From positions 1 to 49,227 of the forward strand of contig JAFVVI010000012.1 in NCBI GenBank assembly GCA_017502265.1: a DNA stretch of 49,227 nt, written 5' to 3'. Position 1 is the stretch's first letter, and the number at the start of each line of letters is the position of its first letter. The translations under genes and the position numbers were made by a program. Under the pieces are notes generated by a model. The model searched no databases, was not told the DNA's origin, and saw nothing but the letters and a program-made list of their open reading frames with translations. Shown here piece after piece: positions 32,571 to 41,626 of the stretch. Origin of the DNA: Oscillospiraceae bacterium. Its GTDB lineage: Bacteria > Bacillota > Clostridia > Oscillospirales > Oscillospiraceae.

Positions 32571-32999
32571 ATGATTAAAGTGCTTTTTGTCTGCCACGGG
32601 AATATTTGCAGAAGTCCTATGGCGGAGTTTGTGTTTAAGGATCTGGTACGCAAGGCCGGTCTTTCCGAGGATTTTCACATCGCTTCGGCGGCCACCAGCC
32701 GGGAGGAGCTGGGCAATCCTGTGTATCCCCCGGCACGGCGGGAGCTTACCCGCCACGGCCTGTCCTGCGATGGCAAATTTGCCCGGCAGATCACCGCAGC
32801 CGATCTGGAAGAATACGACTACATCTACTATATGGATAGCCGCAATCGCCGGAATTTGGGCCTGATGTTCCCCAAATTTGACCGTTTCCTGCCCTTTTTG
32901 GACCGGGATGTGGCCGACCCCTGGTACTCCGGGGACTTTACCCAGACCTGGGCGGATATCTGCGAGGGCTGCGAAAGAATTCTGGAGGCGCTGAAATGA
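32571..32999 (+). CDS. Low-molecular-weight protein-tyrosine phosphatase
   Basis: 142 residues, normal size. The P-loop CHGNICRS (Cys8 nucleophile, Arg14) lies at the N-terminus, and the general acid Asp116 is in VADPWYSG. YDYIYYMDSRNRRNL is the usual middle region. It should dephosphorylate tyrosine on proteins, often capsule or kinase partners, none of which are in the window. Co-transcribed with the DUF2284 gene through an overlap at the stop. Confidence 0.93.
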   Translation: MIKVLFVCHGNICRSPMAEFVFKDLVRKAGLSEDFHIASAATSREELGNPVYPPARRELTRHGLSCDGKFARQITAADLEEYDYIYYMDSRNRRNLGLMFPKFDRFLPFLDRDVADPWYSGDFTQTWADICEGCERILEALK

Positions 33000-33532
33000 T
33001 GGACCTGCAAATGCTGGAAGCCCAGCTGGCGGAACTGCCCCTGTACTTTTACGGCTGTATTGATCCCAAAGCGTTGGAGTTTTCGGAGCGAATCCGCTAT
33101 ATCTGCGGCGCGGAATGTCCAATGCACAACAAGACTTGGGCCTGCCCTCCGGCGGTGGGTGAGGTGGCGGCGTGTCAGAATCGCTGCCTGCAGTATGATA
33201 ATTGCTTGATGATCGGCACCATCACCGAGGTCAGCGATATTGCCAATTTAGAAGAGACCCTTGCCACCCGCCCGGCTCACGAGGAAGTGACCAATCAGGT
33301 CCGGGATATGTTCCGGGCGCAGGGCGTTGAGCCGTATATTCTCTCTACCGAGGCCTGCAGTATCTGTGACCGCTGCGCCTGGCTGGACGGCCAGCCTTGC
33401 CGGCATCCCGACCGGATGCACCCATGCGTGGAGAGCCACGGCATCAATCTGATCCCCACATTGGAAGAAAACGGCCTGGAGTTTCAGTACGGCGATAATA
33501 TTGTCACTTGGTATTCGCTTTTCTTTTTTTAA
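32996..33532 (+). CDS. DUF2284 cysteine-rich metal-binding protein
   Basis: 178 residues rich in Cys: CGAECPMHNKTWACPPAVG (about 37-55) and CSICDRCAWLDGQPCRHPDRMHPCVESHGIN (about 120-150). The CPPxxG and CRHPxxxxPCVESxGI patterns define DUF2284, a predicted metal/Fe-S binding family of unknown function. Two overlapping ATGs (32996, 32999) share the stop of the phosphatase; coupling is likely. It ends at a bidirectional terminator. Confidence 0.85.
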   Translation: MMDLQMLEAQLAELPLYFYGCIDPKALEFSERIRYICGAECPMHNKTWACPPAVGEVAACQNRCLQYDNCLMIGTITEVSDIANLEETLATRPAHEEVTNQVRDMFRAQGVEPYILSTEACSICDRCAWLDGQPCRHPDRMHPCVESHGINLIPTLEENGLEFQYGDNIVTWYSLFFF

Positions 33533-33629
33533 AAGCGGTGACAGAGGGCTTGTAATGTGTTGATATGCCACAATCCCCCAGTCTTTTTGTTTTACAAAAA
33601 TCCAGCCCCCTTTACACAAGGGGGCCTTA

Positions 33630-33662
33630 AAAAAGCAGGTGTGCTTGGCACACCTGCTTTTT
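33630..33662. terminator. Bidirectional terminator
   Basis: A perfect 14-bp stem AAAAAGCAGGTGTG / CACACCTGCTTTTT with a 5-base loop, between the convergent DUF2284 and mrdA genes. A second hairpin, CCCCCTTTACACAAGGGGG (about 33605-33624), lies just upstream. Confidence 0.9.
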
Positions 33663-33665
33663 GCT

Positions 33666-35753
33666 TTAGCTCAGTTGGTTTTCAAAGGAGACCACATCGC
33701 CCACTTCGTCCACATCGAAGTATACATCCAGCATACTCTTTGCGATGGAAGCAAGGGTCGAACCGTGGCCGCCCTTTTCCACATACACCGCAATGGCGAT
33801 CTGGGGGTCTTCCAGGGGGGCATAGCACACGAATGCGCCGTTGTCGGAAGTGCCGTGGATACCGGTTTCGGCAGTACCGGTCTTGGCAGCCACCTTCACG
33901 GGATAATTGTGGAAGGTGGAGTAGGCAGTACCATAGAACCGGTCGTTTTCCTGGGTGACCATATACATGCCCTCGGAGTAAGCGGCATAGGTCTCGTCGG
34001 AGATATCCAAGTGGCTCAGCAGTTCCGACTTGTTCTCCTCCAGCAGCTGCCGGTAGTCGGAGGACACCACCCGGTTCATAAAGGTGGCCTTGTAGCGGTT
34101 ACCCTTGTTAGCAAGGGCCGAGGCGTAGGAACACAGCTGAATGGGGGTGTAACGGTGCTCCGACTGGCCGATGGCGGCAAGGATGGAGTCACCGGTGTAC
34201 CAATACTTATCGTCGCCCACATGCAGCTCGGCCTTGGTCTGCTCGTTGGCCCGGCGGCCCACATATTCCGGCAGCTCTACGCCGGTTTTTTCGCCCAGAC
34301 CCAGGCCCTTGGCGGTGGAGTCCATTGCCTGCAGGGAAATCTTGGCGCCGATTTCATAGAAGAAGTAGTTGCAGGATACCATCAGCGCCTCGGCGGCGTT
34401 GACCGCGCCGTGAGTACCGCCGTAGTTGGTCCATTGCAGACAGGATACCTCCCAGCCGGGGATCTTATCGTACACACCCCGGTCCACAATGGTAGTCTTG
34501 GAATCGATGAGCTTGGCTTCCATAGCAGCCACCACCATATTCATTTTGTAGGTAGAGCCGGGGGGATAGGTGGCAAGGAGCGCCCGGTTATACAGGGGCT
34601 TGAGCATATCCTTGGACAGATCTTCGTAATTGTCAAAGAAGGTGTTCAGGTCATAGCTGGGGTAGCTGGCGCAGGCTAAGATCTGGCCGGTCTTTACATC
34701 CATGGCAACCAGCGCGCCGCCTTCCACATCATGACCGTCCTTTAGCTTGCCGTTTTCGTCAGGCTTTTTCAGATCCTCAATGACCTTGGCCATCTGATCT
34801 TCGCCGGCCATCTGCATATTCAGGTCGATGGAGACCTCCACATTGGAGCCGGCCTTGGGCTCGGACCAGTATTTGGAAGACACCAGCGTGCCGTCGGTGG
34901 TGACGGTATCTTCACGCCAGCCGTCCACGCCGTGGAGATATTCCTCATAGGCGGCCTCCAGACCGTCCTGTCCCACATGGGCGTCCATATCGTAGCCGGG
35001 GATATTCTGATAATATTCCCACTGCTCGGCGTTCATGGCGCCCACATAGCCTAAGATATGGGCGGCGTATTTGGTGTTATACTCCCGGACGGTGGAGGCC
35101 TCTACCTTCATACCGGGGATGTTCAGCTCCACCACGGCGGAAAGCTCCGCATCGTTGGCGTCTTCGATAAACACAAAGGTGGGCAGGCTGCCGACACATT
35201 TGCGCAGGGTCATTTCATACAGGATGCCAATGACCTTCCTGGCCTCATCGTCGGTCCATTCGGCGGGGAGCTTGTATTTCTCCCGGAGCTTTTGCACCAG
35301 CAGCGGCGCGGTGATATCAGAGTCGATACCGCCCATATACTCCAGGTATGTCTGGAAATGCCCCTGCCAGATGGCATTTTGCTGGTCTAAGGTATAGGTA
35401 AAGGGCCGTTCCTTGGATATGGGGAAATGCTCGGTGTATTCAATGCCGGCCTCGTCGCACCGCTTTACCAACCGCAGAAGATTATCGTTGGTGCCGCTGG
35501 AGTTGAGCAGCACATAGTGGTTGATGATCAGATCGTAACTGGCCCGGTTGCTCACCAACAGGTTACCGTTTTTATCCAGAATATCGCCCCGGGCAGCTTT
35601 GACGCGGGTCAGGGTGGTAAAGGTGGTTTGGTTGTTGGTAACGCCGCCGGTCTCTATGATCTGCAGATCATAGAGCTTCAGCACGAAGAAGCCCAGCACC
35701 ACCGCAAACAGCAGCAGTATAATGAGGGCGCGGGTTTTGCTTATTCTTTCCAT
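33666..35753 (-). CDS. mrdA: Penicillin-binding protein 2 (elongasome transpeptidase)
   Basis: 695 residues. One N-terminal membrane anchor (about 8-28), a dimerisation domain with KAARGDILDKNGNLL (52-66), then the transpeptidase: S-x-x-K at Ser400-Lys403 (GSTYK), S-x-N at 460-462 (SCN) and KTG at 624-626. It cross-links peptidoglycan during rod elongation together with MreC, MreD and MreB. The start MERISK has GGAGGCTATCA upstream and overlaps the mreD end by 13 bases; a 76-codon longer frame lies inside mreD and is not used. Confidence 0.94.
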   Translation of the reverse strand: MERISKTRALIILLLFAVVLGFFVLKLYDLQIIETGGVTNNQTTFTTLTRVKAARGDILDKNGNLLVSNRASYDLIINHYVLLNSSGTNDNLLRLVKRCDEAGIEYTEHFPISKERPFTYTLDQQNAIWQGHFQTYLEYMGGIDSDITAPLLVQKLREKYKLPAEWTDDEARKVIGILYEMTLRKCVGSLPTFVFIEDANDAELSAVVELNIPGMKVEASTVREYNTKYAAHILGYVGAMNAEQWEYYQNIPGYDMDAHVGQDGLEAAYEEYLHGVDGWREDTVTTDGTLVSSKYWSEPKAGSNVEVSIDLNMQMAGEDQMAKVIEDLKKPDENGKLKDGHDVEGGALVAMDVKTGQILACASYPSYDLNTFFDNYEDLSKDMLKPLYNRALLATYPPGSTYKMNMVVAAMEAKLIDSKTTIVDRGVYDKIPGWEVSCLQWTNYGGTHGAVNAAEALMVSCNYFFYEIGAKISLQAMDSTAKGLGLGEKTGVELPEYVGRRANEQTKAELHVGDDKYWYTGDSILAAIGQSEHRYTPIQLCSYASALANKGNRYKATFMNRVVSSDYRQLLEENKSELLSHLDISDETYAAYSEGMYMVTQENDRFYGTAYSTFHNYPVKVAAKTGTAETGIHGTSDNGAFVCYAPLEDPQIAIAVYVEKGGHGSTLASIAKSMLDVYFDVDEVGDVVSFENQLS

Positions 35754-36328
35754 TGATAGCCTCCAAAGGCGCCGATGGCCTTCAAAACGGGATACAGAAC
35801 GGGTACGGTCAGCAGAGTCAGTACTGCCGTGACCAAAAATCCGAAGATTCTTGACAGGGGGGTCAGGCCCAAGAACAGACCAAACAGGAAATTGGTCAGC
35901 ACATAGGCGACCATTGCCATAGCGGTGCAAAGGCAGGCAGAGGAGAAGCTCTCCTGCAGGTAGGCCTGCCGGAAGATGCACACGAAAATGCTATAGAAGG
36001 TGATGGCCACCATGGAATAGGGCCCCGGGGCCGTGCCGGAAAACAGGTACAATAGACCTGAGATCAGCGCAAACACGCTGCCGGTATGGGTGCCTTCCAG
36101 AATGCAGATGAGGAAAATGGCGCAGGGTACCAGCTCCGTGGTAGCGCCCAACAGCCGCACCTGGCTCAGCAGCACATCCTGTACAACCGAAAGCGCCACC
36201 AAAAGCAGCCCGTAGAACACCCATTTGAGCAGGGTCTTCTGCTGCTTTTTCGTTAAAATTAGGTGGCTTAAAAGGGAGGTGGTAGGCTTGTCCGGCCGGA
36301 AATCTTGTTTCTTTGCCATGGCCGTCAC
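35741..36328 (-). CDS. mreD: Rod shape-determining protein MreD
   Basis: 195 residues with about five membrane helices. The hydrophobic pattern, the segment LEGTHTGSVFALISGLLYLFSGTAPGPYSM and its position between mreC and mrdA identify it as MreD, which bridges MreC and PBP2. It has a polar N-terminal extension (about 30 residues), and overlaps mreC by four bases. Sequence conservation in MreD is low, so assignment leans on context. Confidence 0.88.
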   Translation of the reverse strand: MTAMAKKQDFRPDKPTTSLLSHLILTKKQQKTLLKWVFYGLLLVALSVVQDVLLSQVRLLGATTELVPCAIFLICILEGTHTGSVFALISGLLYLFSGTAPGPYSMVAITFYSIFVCIFRQAYLQESFSSACLCTAMAMVAYVLTNFLFGLFLGLTPLSRIFGFLVTAVLTLLTVPVLYPVLKAIGAFGGYQWKE

Positions 36329-37155
36329 CCGTTGTTATACTCGGTCACGATAAAGACCTGCTCCAGGCTGCGCACATCGGCAGCCGGCTGCAGCAGGGCG
36401 TATTTGGCAACGCCGGTATCGTCAAAGCCTGCGTCCACTACATGGCCCAGCACCAGATTCCGGGGGTAGACCGTAGAGCCGGTGGTGACCACCTGGTCAT
36501 GGTTACGGATGGTGGCGCCGGAGGGCAGATAGTTCATACGCAGCAGGCCGTCCAAGCCGGAAGCGTAGCCGCCCTGTACCATGCCACTGTGGCCGGAGGC
36601 GGCGATGGTGGCGCTGATTTCCAGGGAGGAGTCCAGCACGGATTTGACCACCGCGTAGTTGACGCCCACCTCGCTGACCAAACCTGCCAGCTCGCCGTAG
36701 GCGGTGATGGCGCACATGCCCACCTCAATGCCAATATTGGAGCCCCGGTTGATAGTAAAGGTGTTGCTCCAGTCGGCAGAGCTGGTGGAGATGATGTAGG
36801 CGTCTACCAGCTTGTAGTCCTCGTTGGTGTTCACCAGCTCCATCGCGGCCCGCAGCCGTTCGTTCTCCTGCTTGGTGGCGTAGGCATCCCGGGCTTCGTC
36901 TTCAATGGCGGCAAGCTGCTCCTTGAGCACCTCGTTTTCCGCTTTCAGGGACTCATAGCTGAAAATATAATCATACAGCTGCTGGGACTTGTCCACCAGC
37001 TTGGACACGCCGGCCCGGAAAGGGGTCAGCACGCCCTGCACCACCGTTTGGGGCAGGGTCAGGCCGGTCAGAGAGCTGACCACCGCCAGCAGCACTGCCA
37101 GCAGTACGGCGATCACTAAGACCACCCGCACCCGGCTTGTAAAAAAGTGTTTCAT
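36325..37155 (-). CDS. mreC: Rod shape-determining protein MreC
   Basis: 276 residues: one membrane span (about 9-30), a coiled coil (about 60-105, SLKAENEVLKEQLAAIEDEARDAYATKQENERLRAAMEL), then the two beta-barrel domains with TINRGSNIGIEVGMCAITAYGELAGLVSEVG and the GSTVYPRNLVLGHV motif. The periplasmic-side scaffold of the elongasome. Start MKHFFT is fixed by GGAGGAAACGAA and overlaps the maf stop as ATGA. Confidence 0.93.
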   Translation of the reverse strand: MKHFFTSRVRVVLVIAVLLAVLLAVVSSLTGLTLPQTVVQGVLTPFRAGVSKLVDKSQQLYDYIFSYESLKAENEVLKEQLAAIEDEARDAYATKQENERLRAAMELVNTNEDYKLVDAYIISTSSADWSNTFTINRGSNIGIEVGMCAITAYGELAGLVSEVGVNYAVVKSVLDSSLEISATIAASGHSGMVQGGYASGLDGLLRMNYLPSGATIRNHDQVVTTGSTVYPRNLVLGHVVDAGFDDTGVAKYALLQPAADVRSLEQVFIVTEYNNG

Positions 37156-37727
37156 TTCGTTTCCTCCATTAGTTCGGGGGCCATATCCTTCAGGATCTGC
37201 CCCAGCCGGCATACCGGCAGGCCTACTACATTGAAGTAGTCGCCGTTGATCCGCTCCGCAAACAGCGCGCCGCCGCTCTGGATTCCGTAGCTGCCGGCCT
37301 TGTCCATAGGCTCACCGGTGCGGATATAGGCTGCGATCTCCCCGTCGGAAAGTTCACGGAAGTGGATATCTGTCACCTCGGTGCACACCCTGGCGGCGCT
37401 TCCCCGCAGGACGGTCAGGCCTGTCATCACCTGGTGATCCTTGCCGGAGAGCAGCCGCAGCATACGGAAGGCATCCGCCTCGTCTGCAGGCTTGCCTAAG
37501 ATCCTGCCGTCGCATACCACGATGGTATCGGCGGCGATGACCACATCGGTATCGCGCCGGGGGATGGCTTCGGCTTTCAGCCGGCTGACCCGGGCTACCT
37601 CCTCATAAGGCGGGCGGGAGGGGTCTATGGTTTCGTCAATATCCGCAACCCGCACGGCAAAGGGAATGTGGAACAGGCCAAGCAGTTCCTTGCGCCGTGG
37701 GGACCCGGATGCCAAAATCAGTTGCAT
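37152..37727 (-). CDS. maf: Maf/YhdE nucleotide pyrophosphatase
   Basis: 191 residues. LILASGSPRRKELL at the N-terminus, the DIDET motif, VVIAADTIVVCDGRILGKP and AGSYGIQSGGALFAERINGDY are Maf signatures. Family members hydrolyse modified or canonical nucleoside triphosphates as a house-cleaning or septation-linked function. It is the first gene of maf-mreC-mreD-mrdA; AAGGAGCTCCTT precedes the chosen ATG, and 59 open codons further upstream lie in repeat DNA. Confidence 0.95.
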   Translation of the reverse strand: MQLILASGSPRRKELLGLFHIPFAVRVADIDETIDPSRPPYEEVARVSRLKAEAIPRRDTDVVIAADTIVVCDGRILGKPADEADAFRMLRLLSGKDHQVMTGLTVLRGSAARVCTEVTDIHFRELSDGEIAAYIRTGEPMDKAGSYGIQSGGALFAERINGDYFNVVGLPVCRLGQILKDMAPELMEETK

Positions 37728-37745
37728 AAGGAGCTCCTTTTTGCG

Positions 37746-37788
37746 CGTCATTGCGAGGGCGGCTTGCCGCCCGTAGCAATCTCCTGGG
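37746..37788. repeat. Half copy of palindromic repeat family A
   Basis: CGTCATTGCGAG-GGCGG-CTTG-CCGCC-CGTAGCAATCTCCTGGG keeps the first stem-loop of family A (outer CATTGC/GCAAT) with a different inner stem, and lacks the second hairpin. It directly precedes repeat B copy 1. Confidence 0.55.
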
Positions 37789-37797
37789 AAAAGTGTC

Positions 37798-37945
37798 TTG
37801 CCTGCCGGCGGCGGTACTTTCTTATGCCGATAAGAAAGTACCCAAAGAACCGGCTCGGGGAGGGTTTGAGCGCCTTGCTCCCGCAAGGCAAGCCACCTCC
37901 CCAAGACCCCTCCAGGCGCGCTTTTTCGTTTTTGCGGTATTACGC
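37798..37945. repeat. 148-bp repeat, family B, copy 1
   Basis: Begins TTGCCTGCCGGCGGCGG and ends near GCGGTATTACGC. It contains a perfect hairpin GTACTTTCTTAT...ATAAGAAAGTAC and a second, CTCGGGGAGG...CCTCCCCAAG, enclosing GCCTTGC-TCCC-GCAAGGC. It differs from copy 2 (40251-40399) at about five positions. The 328-base gap between maf and the U32 gene holds this and the half repeat; the remainder (37946-38055) shows nothing but AT-rich DNA. Confidence 0.85.
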
Positions 37946-38055
37946 GTTGGATTTGCCCGGTGCGCTGCTCTAAACAAATGCGTATAGTTATAAGAGCAGA
38001 GAACCGTTAGATTTGCGTAATTGGGTTATTGTTAATAATTTTCAATTTTCAATTT

Positions 38056-40134
38056 TTACTCCACGCCTCTTAAGTATAATCCCCGGGTGGCTGCGCCGGG
38101 ATCAAAGGGGGTGGGGGTCTTATAAGCAGACAGGACTCTGTCCACCTCTCTGGGATTCTCTGTGGTAAAATACAGGCGCTTTGCCCACAGGCCCAGTCGG
38201 TCAATATCCTCGGATCTGTCCAGCCAGTAGAGCTTTTTGCCGTTAAGCAGCACACTGCGGCAGGTATCGCCGTCTTTGATAATGGGGAATTCCGCGCCGG
38301 TTTTGTCCGTCAGCTTGGCGCCGGTGGTGTGGCAGGAGCATTTCCCGGTCCTGCCCTGGATCAGGCAGTTTTCCGTCAGCATCAGGGGCAGCCGGCCGTA
38401 CACCAAAAGCTCGCAGGGCACGGCCTTGCTCACATCCCGGATCTGGGGGAGGGTCATCTCAAAGCTGAGGCAGGCGGAACGCAGCTGCAGATCCCGGGCG
38501 AAATTCACCGCCGCAGAGCTGTAAAGATTCAATCCAAAGTCGCCTCTGACCCGCAGGCCGCATTCCCGAACGGGCAGCAGCAGGCCTACATTGCCGATGA
38601 GGGCTTCCCGGATGCCCATAGCCTTGACGGCCCGCAGATTCTGCTGCAGCCTGTCCAGCTCGCCGTCATGGACGACCCGGGGCAGCACGGCGCAGACGGT
38701 GCAGTGGCCGGTGAGCTCCCGGGTGAATTCTGTGTCGTCGCAGAGAATGTGCAGGGGTACATACAGCACCTCGGGGCGCATAGTTAGGAGCTTTGGGGTG
38801 ATCTGTTCCCGGGTGGTGACCTGTACGGTCAGTGCCGGCGGTGTGGACAGCCCCCTGTGCTTCAGTACCTTGGCAGCCCGGCCCAAAACGGGGGTATCGT
38901 GACGGGCCCGCTGGGCGGTGAGGAGATTCAGCACATCCCGGCGCATGGCGTTGATGGCCGCTGCGGGCAGCATCAGCCCCGGCGCAATGTCGGAATGGAC
39001 CTGGGTGCAGTAGTAAGGTGTGCCGCCGGTTTTGGAAAGCCGGGCAGCCACATCATCGTGGGTCAGTGCCGATGTCCGGGCAGGCTCCGGGATAGGTCCC
39101 GGGATGCTGCAGGTCCGGCCACTTGCATCCTTTACGGCCAAAATGGTCTTATGAGGCTGAATGGAGATAGCGAATTCCACCGCAACCCGGGGATTTTCCA
39201 CGGATTCATAGCTCTGCCGCATCTGCTTGCACCAGCGCTCGTCTGTGGCGGAATCCTCCCGAATGCCGAACATATGCCGGCCCAGATTGCCGGAATAATA
39301 GTCGGTAAATCCCTGCCGGTTAAAGGCGACAGTGAGCTGGTCCAGCATCTTTTGGGTCACAGAGCCGGTGTCAATGGCGCTGCGGTACACCTGGGTCACC
39401 GCGGCCACATACTCCGGCCGCTTCATGCGGCCCTCCAGCTTCAGAGAGGCGACGCCCATTTCTTCCAGCTCTTTCACATATTGCACAGTGCAGTTGTCTT
39501 TCAGACTCAAGGGGTATTTATTTTCCCAGCGGTCGTAGCCGTAGCTCTGGCGGCAGGGCTGGGCGCAGCGGCCCCGGTTGCCGGACCGGCCGCCAATGAC
39601 GGCGGACAGATAACACTGTCCGGAGTAGCACATACACAGCGCGCCATGACCGAATACTTCGATCTCAATAGGGGAGTTGGCGCAGATATAACGGATCTCC
39701 TCCCGGCTCAGTTCCCGGCTGAGGACTACCCGGCGCATACCCAGTCCGGCGCAGAACTGTACGCCAGGCAGGGAATGGACAGTCATTTGGGTGGAGCCGT
39801 GGAGGGGCATTTGGGGCGCTAACTGCCGGCAAAGCTGTACCATGCCCAGATCCTGCACAATAAAGGCGTCCACACCTGCGTTCACGGCATGGCGGATCAG
39901 CGCCGTTGCCTCCTCTGTCTCCCGGTCGGACACCAAGGTGTTCAGGGTCAGATGGACGGCCACGCCGCGGATATGGCAATATTTGACGGCCTCGGTCAGT
40001 GCCTGGGGGGTGAAATTCTTGGCGCTTTGCCGGGCATTGAACTGCCCGCAGCCTAAATACACCGCGTTGGCACCGTTTTGTACCGCTGCCCGCAGGGCCT
40101 CCATAGACCCGGCCGGCGCTAAAAGTTCCAGCAT
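38056..40134 (-). CDS. U32 family peptidase / collagenase-like protein with DUF3656 region
   Basis: 692 residues. LELLAPAGSMEALRAAVQNGANAVYLG (1-28) starts the U32 barrel, and IEVFGHGALCMCYSGQCYLSAVIGGRSGNRGRCAQPCRQSYGYDR (about 173-217) has the U32 family Cys cluster that in tRNA-modifying relatives (TrhP, RlhA, UbiU/V) binds Fe-S. A DUF3656-like middle and a C-terminal part with CLSFEMTLPQI and NCLIQGRTGKCSC follow. It may be an RNA hydroxylation enzyme rather than a protease. The start MLELL has GGAGAGAG upstream. The gene is framed by two direct copies of repeat B. Confidence 0.87.
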   Translation of the reverse strand: MLELLAPAGSMEALRAAVQNGANAVYLGCGQFNARQSAKNFTPQALTEAVKYCHIRGVAVHLTLNTLVSDRETEEATALIRHAVNAGVDAFIVQDLGMVQLCRQLAPQMPLHGSTQMTVHSLPGVQFCAGLGMRRVVLSRELSREEIRYICANSPIEIEVFGHGALCMCYSGQCYLSAVIGGRSGNRGRCAQPCRQSYGYDRWENKYPLSLKDNCTVQYVKELEEMGVASLKLEGRMKRPEYVAAVTQVYRSAIDTGSVTQKMLDQLTVAFNRQGFTDYYSGNLGRHMFGIREDSATDERWCKQMRQSYESVENPRVAVEFAISIQPHKTILAVKDASGRTCSIPGPIPEPARTSALTHDDVAARLSKTGGTPYYCTQVHSDIAPGLMLPAAAINAMRRDVLNLLTAQRARHDTPVLGRAAKVLKHRGLSTPPALTVQVTTREQITPKLLTMRPEVLYVPLHILCDDTEFTRELTGHCTVCAVLPRVVHDGELDRLQQNLRAVKAMGIREALIGNVGLLLPVRECGLRVRGDFGLNLYSSAAVNFARDLQLRSACLSFEMTLPQIRDVSKAVPCELLVYGRLPLMLTENCLIQGRTGKCSCHTTGAKLTDKTGAEFPIIKDGDTCRSVLLNGKKLYWLDRSEDIDRLGLWAKRLYFTTENPREVDRVLSAYKTPTPFDPGAATRGLYLRGVE

Positions 40135-40250
40135 AATTTTCTCTCTCCATAGGTATACTTGCAAACATTATACCATAAGAAATCTGCAAGTTCTACCCTG
40201 TTCAAAAGAAATTTATGAAAAATTCACGAGCAAATCTGTTCGGCCTGCCA

Positions 40251-40399
40251 TTGCCTGCCGGCGGCGGTACTTTCTTATGCTGATAAGAAAGTACCCAAAG
40301 AACCGGCTTGGGGAGGGTTTGAGTGCCTTGCTCCCGCAAGGCAAGCCACCTCCCCAAGACCCCACCAGGCGCGCTCTTTCGTTTTTGCGGTATTACTCG
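40251..40399. repeat. 148-bp repeat, family B, copy 2
   Basis: Same orientation and about 96% identical to copy 1 at 37798-37945. The stems are preserved, with changes such as ATGCC to ATGCT in the first loop. It lies in the 345-base gap upstream of the U32 gene (40135-40479); the rest of that gap is featureless. Any ORF here is a by-product of the repeat. Confidence 0.85.
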
Positions 40400-40479
40400 C
40401 TTCGGTTTAGCGGCGCGTTGCTCTGCACAGGTGCGAATGGTTTTAAGAAAAGGGTATATATAGTAATCGTTTTCTATTT

Positions 40480-41523
40480 TTAATTACCGGTTTGCTGTGT
40501 GGCCGCGGAAAGGGCGGCGGCCAGCATAGGCGCCAGTAGCATGCCCAAAATACCCCAGAAGCGGTAGCCGAAATACAGAAAAACAAGGGTCACTAAGGGG
40601 TCAAGGCCCAGATGCTTGCCTACCAGCCGAGGCTCCAATACCGTTCGGGTGAGGAAGGCGGCGGCGTAGGTGCACAGCAGGCCGATGGACCGAAAATGCT
40701 GATGCTGCAGCAGGCTCACCAGCGCCCAGGGCAGCAGCACCGTGCCTGTCCCCAGCACAGGGACAGCATCCACGATGGCTACCACCACCGCCCACACCGG
40801 CGCAAAGGGAATCCGCAGCAGCAGAAAACCCGCAAGGACCACGCAAAAGGTGATACCGCAAAGCTTGCATTGGGCTTTCAGCCATGCCAAAAGGGCAGTC
40901 TTGGTCCGTTTCAGAGCCGGCAGCACCTTTGTTCGGATTGTCGGGGGCATTTTTTGGGCCAAAAAAGCTTTTAATTTCGGCAGCCGCACCGATAGCATAA
41001 AGCCGGACAGGATTCCGGTGCCAATGCCCAGCGCCCCGTCCGGGACCCGGCTTAAGAATGCGGAAATAGCACCAGGCAGGCGGACGGTGGCCTGTTCCAC
41101 CAGATCTGAGCCGGAGTCAAACAGCCGGGAAACCGACCGTTCCACCAGTGGCTGCACCCCGTCCGGAGCGTTTTCTGCGGCATTTTCCAGCAGGATTCGC
41201 AGCCGGTCGGTGGCCTGCTGGGCGGTATGCTGCAAGTTGGGGAGCTTGCCGGCAAGAACACCCAATTCCCGCACCAGCGCCGCACCCAATACTCCCACAA
41301 GGCAGATCAGCAGCAGTAAGGTGACGCTGACCCCCAAGCCGGTGGCGGCCCACCGGGGCAGCTTCAGCCGGATGCCCAGCCGGACCGCCGGCTCAGCCGC
41401 CAGAGCCAGCAGCAGCCCAGCCAAAAAGGGCATAGCCAGGGGCAAAAGGTAGCGAACAGACAGCCACGCGACCAAAAATCCCCCTGCCAGCAGGGCGGCC
41501 CGGCGCAAAGTAACGCGGTACAT
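40480..41523 (-). CDS. AI-2E/YtvI-family membrane permease
   Basis: 347 residues, about eight spans. Long amphipathic middle (about 95-150, KLPNLQHTAQQATDRLRILLENAAENAP), then IPFAPVWAVVVAIVDAVPVLGTGTVLLPWA and LEPRLVGKHLGLDPLVTLVFLYFGYRFWGILGMLLAPM, the hallmarks of the AI-2E transporter/UPF0118 family. The shape is closest to the sporulation membrane protein YtvI, which fits SpoIIP in the same window. Substrate unknown. AAAGGAGTTTGCC precedes the ATG. Confidence 0.85.
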   Translation of the reverse strand: MYRVTLRRAALLAGGFLVAWLSVRYLLPLAMPFLAGLLLALAAEPAVRLGIRLKLPRWAATGLGVSVTLLLLICLVGVLGAALVRELGVLAGKLPNLQHTAQQATDRLRILLENAAENAPDGVQPLVERSVSRLFDSGSDLVEQATVRLPGAISAFLSRVPDGALGIGTGILSGFMLSVRLPKLKAFLAQKMPPTIRTKVLPALKRTKTALLAWLKAQCKLCGITFCVVLAGFLLLRIPFAPVWAVVVAIVDAVPVLGTGTVLLPWALVSLLQHQHFRSIGLLCTYAAAFLTRTVLEPRLVGKHLGLDPLVTLVFLYFGYRFWGILGMLLAPMLAAALSAATQQTGN

Positions 41524-41556
41524 GGCAAACTCCTTTCCGTTTTCCCAAATACGGGG

Positions 41557-41584
41557 TTGTTTTTTTAAAAATATGTGTTACAAT
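41557..41584 (+). promoter_or_regulatory. Promoter for the ACT-domain gene
   Basis: TTGTTT (41557-41562), 16-base spacer, TACAAT (41579-41584). A small palindrome GGACA-TT-TGTCC (41599-41610) lies at about +8 to +19 and could be an operator. Confidence 0.5.
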
Positions 41585-41626
41585 ATCCTCTGAGAACAGG
41601 ACATTTGTCCGACACAGGAGGACAGT

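Noticed and set aside
39791..40483. Plus-strand ORF ending in repeat B (and a similar one at 37668-37973)
   Set aside because: It joins antisense U32 sequence with repeat DNA; the same peptide appears wherever the repeat occurs, so it is a by-product.
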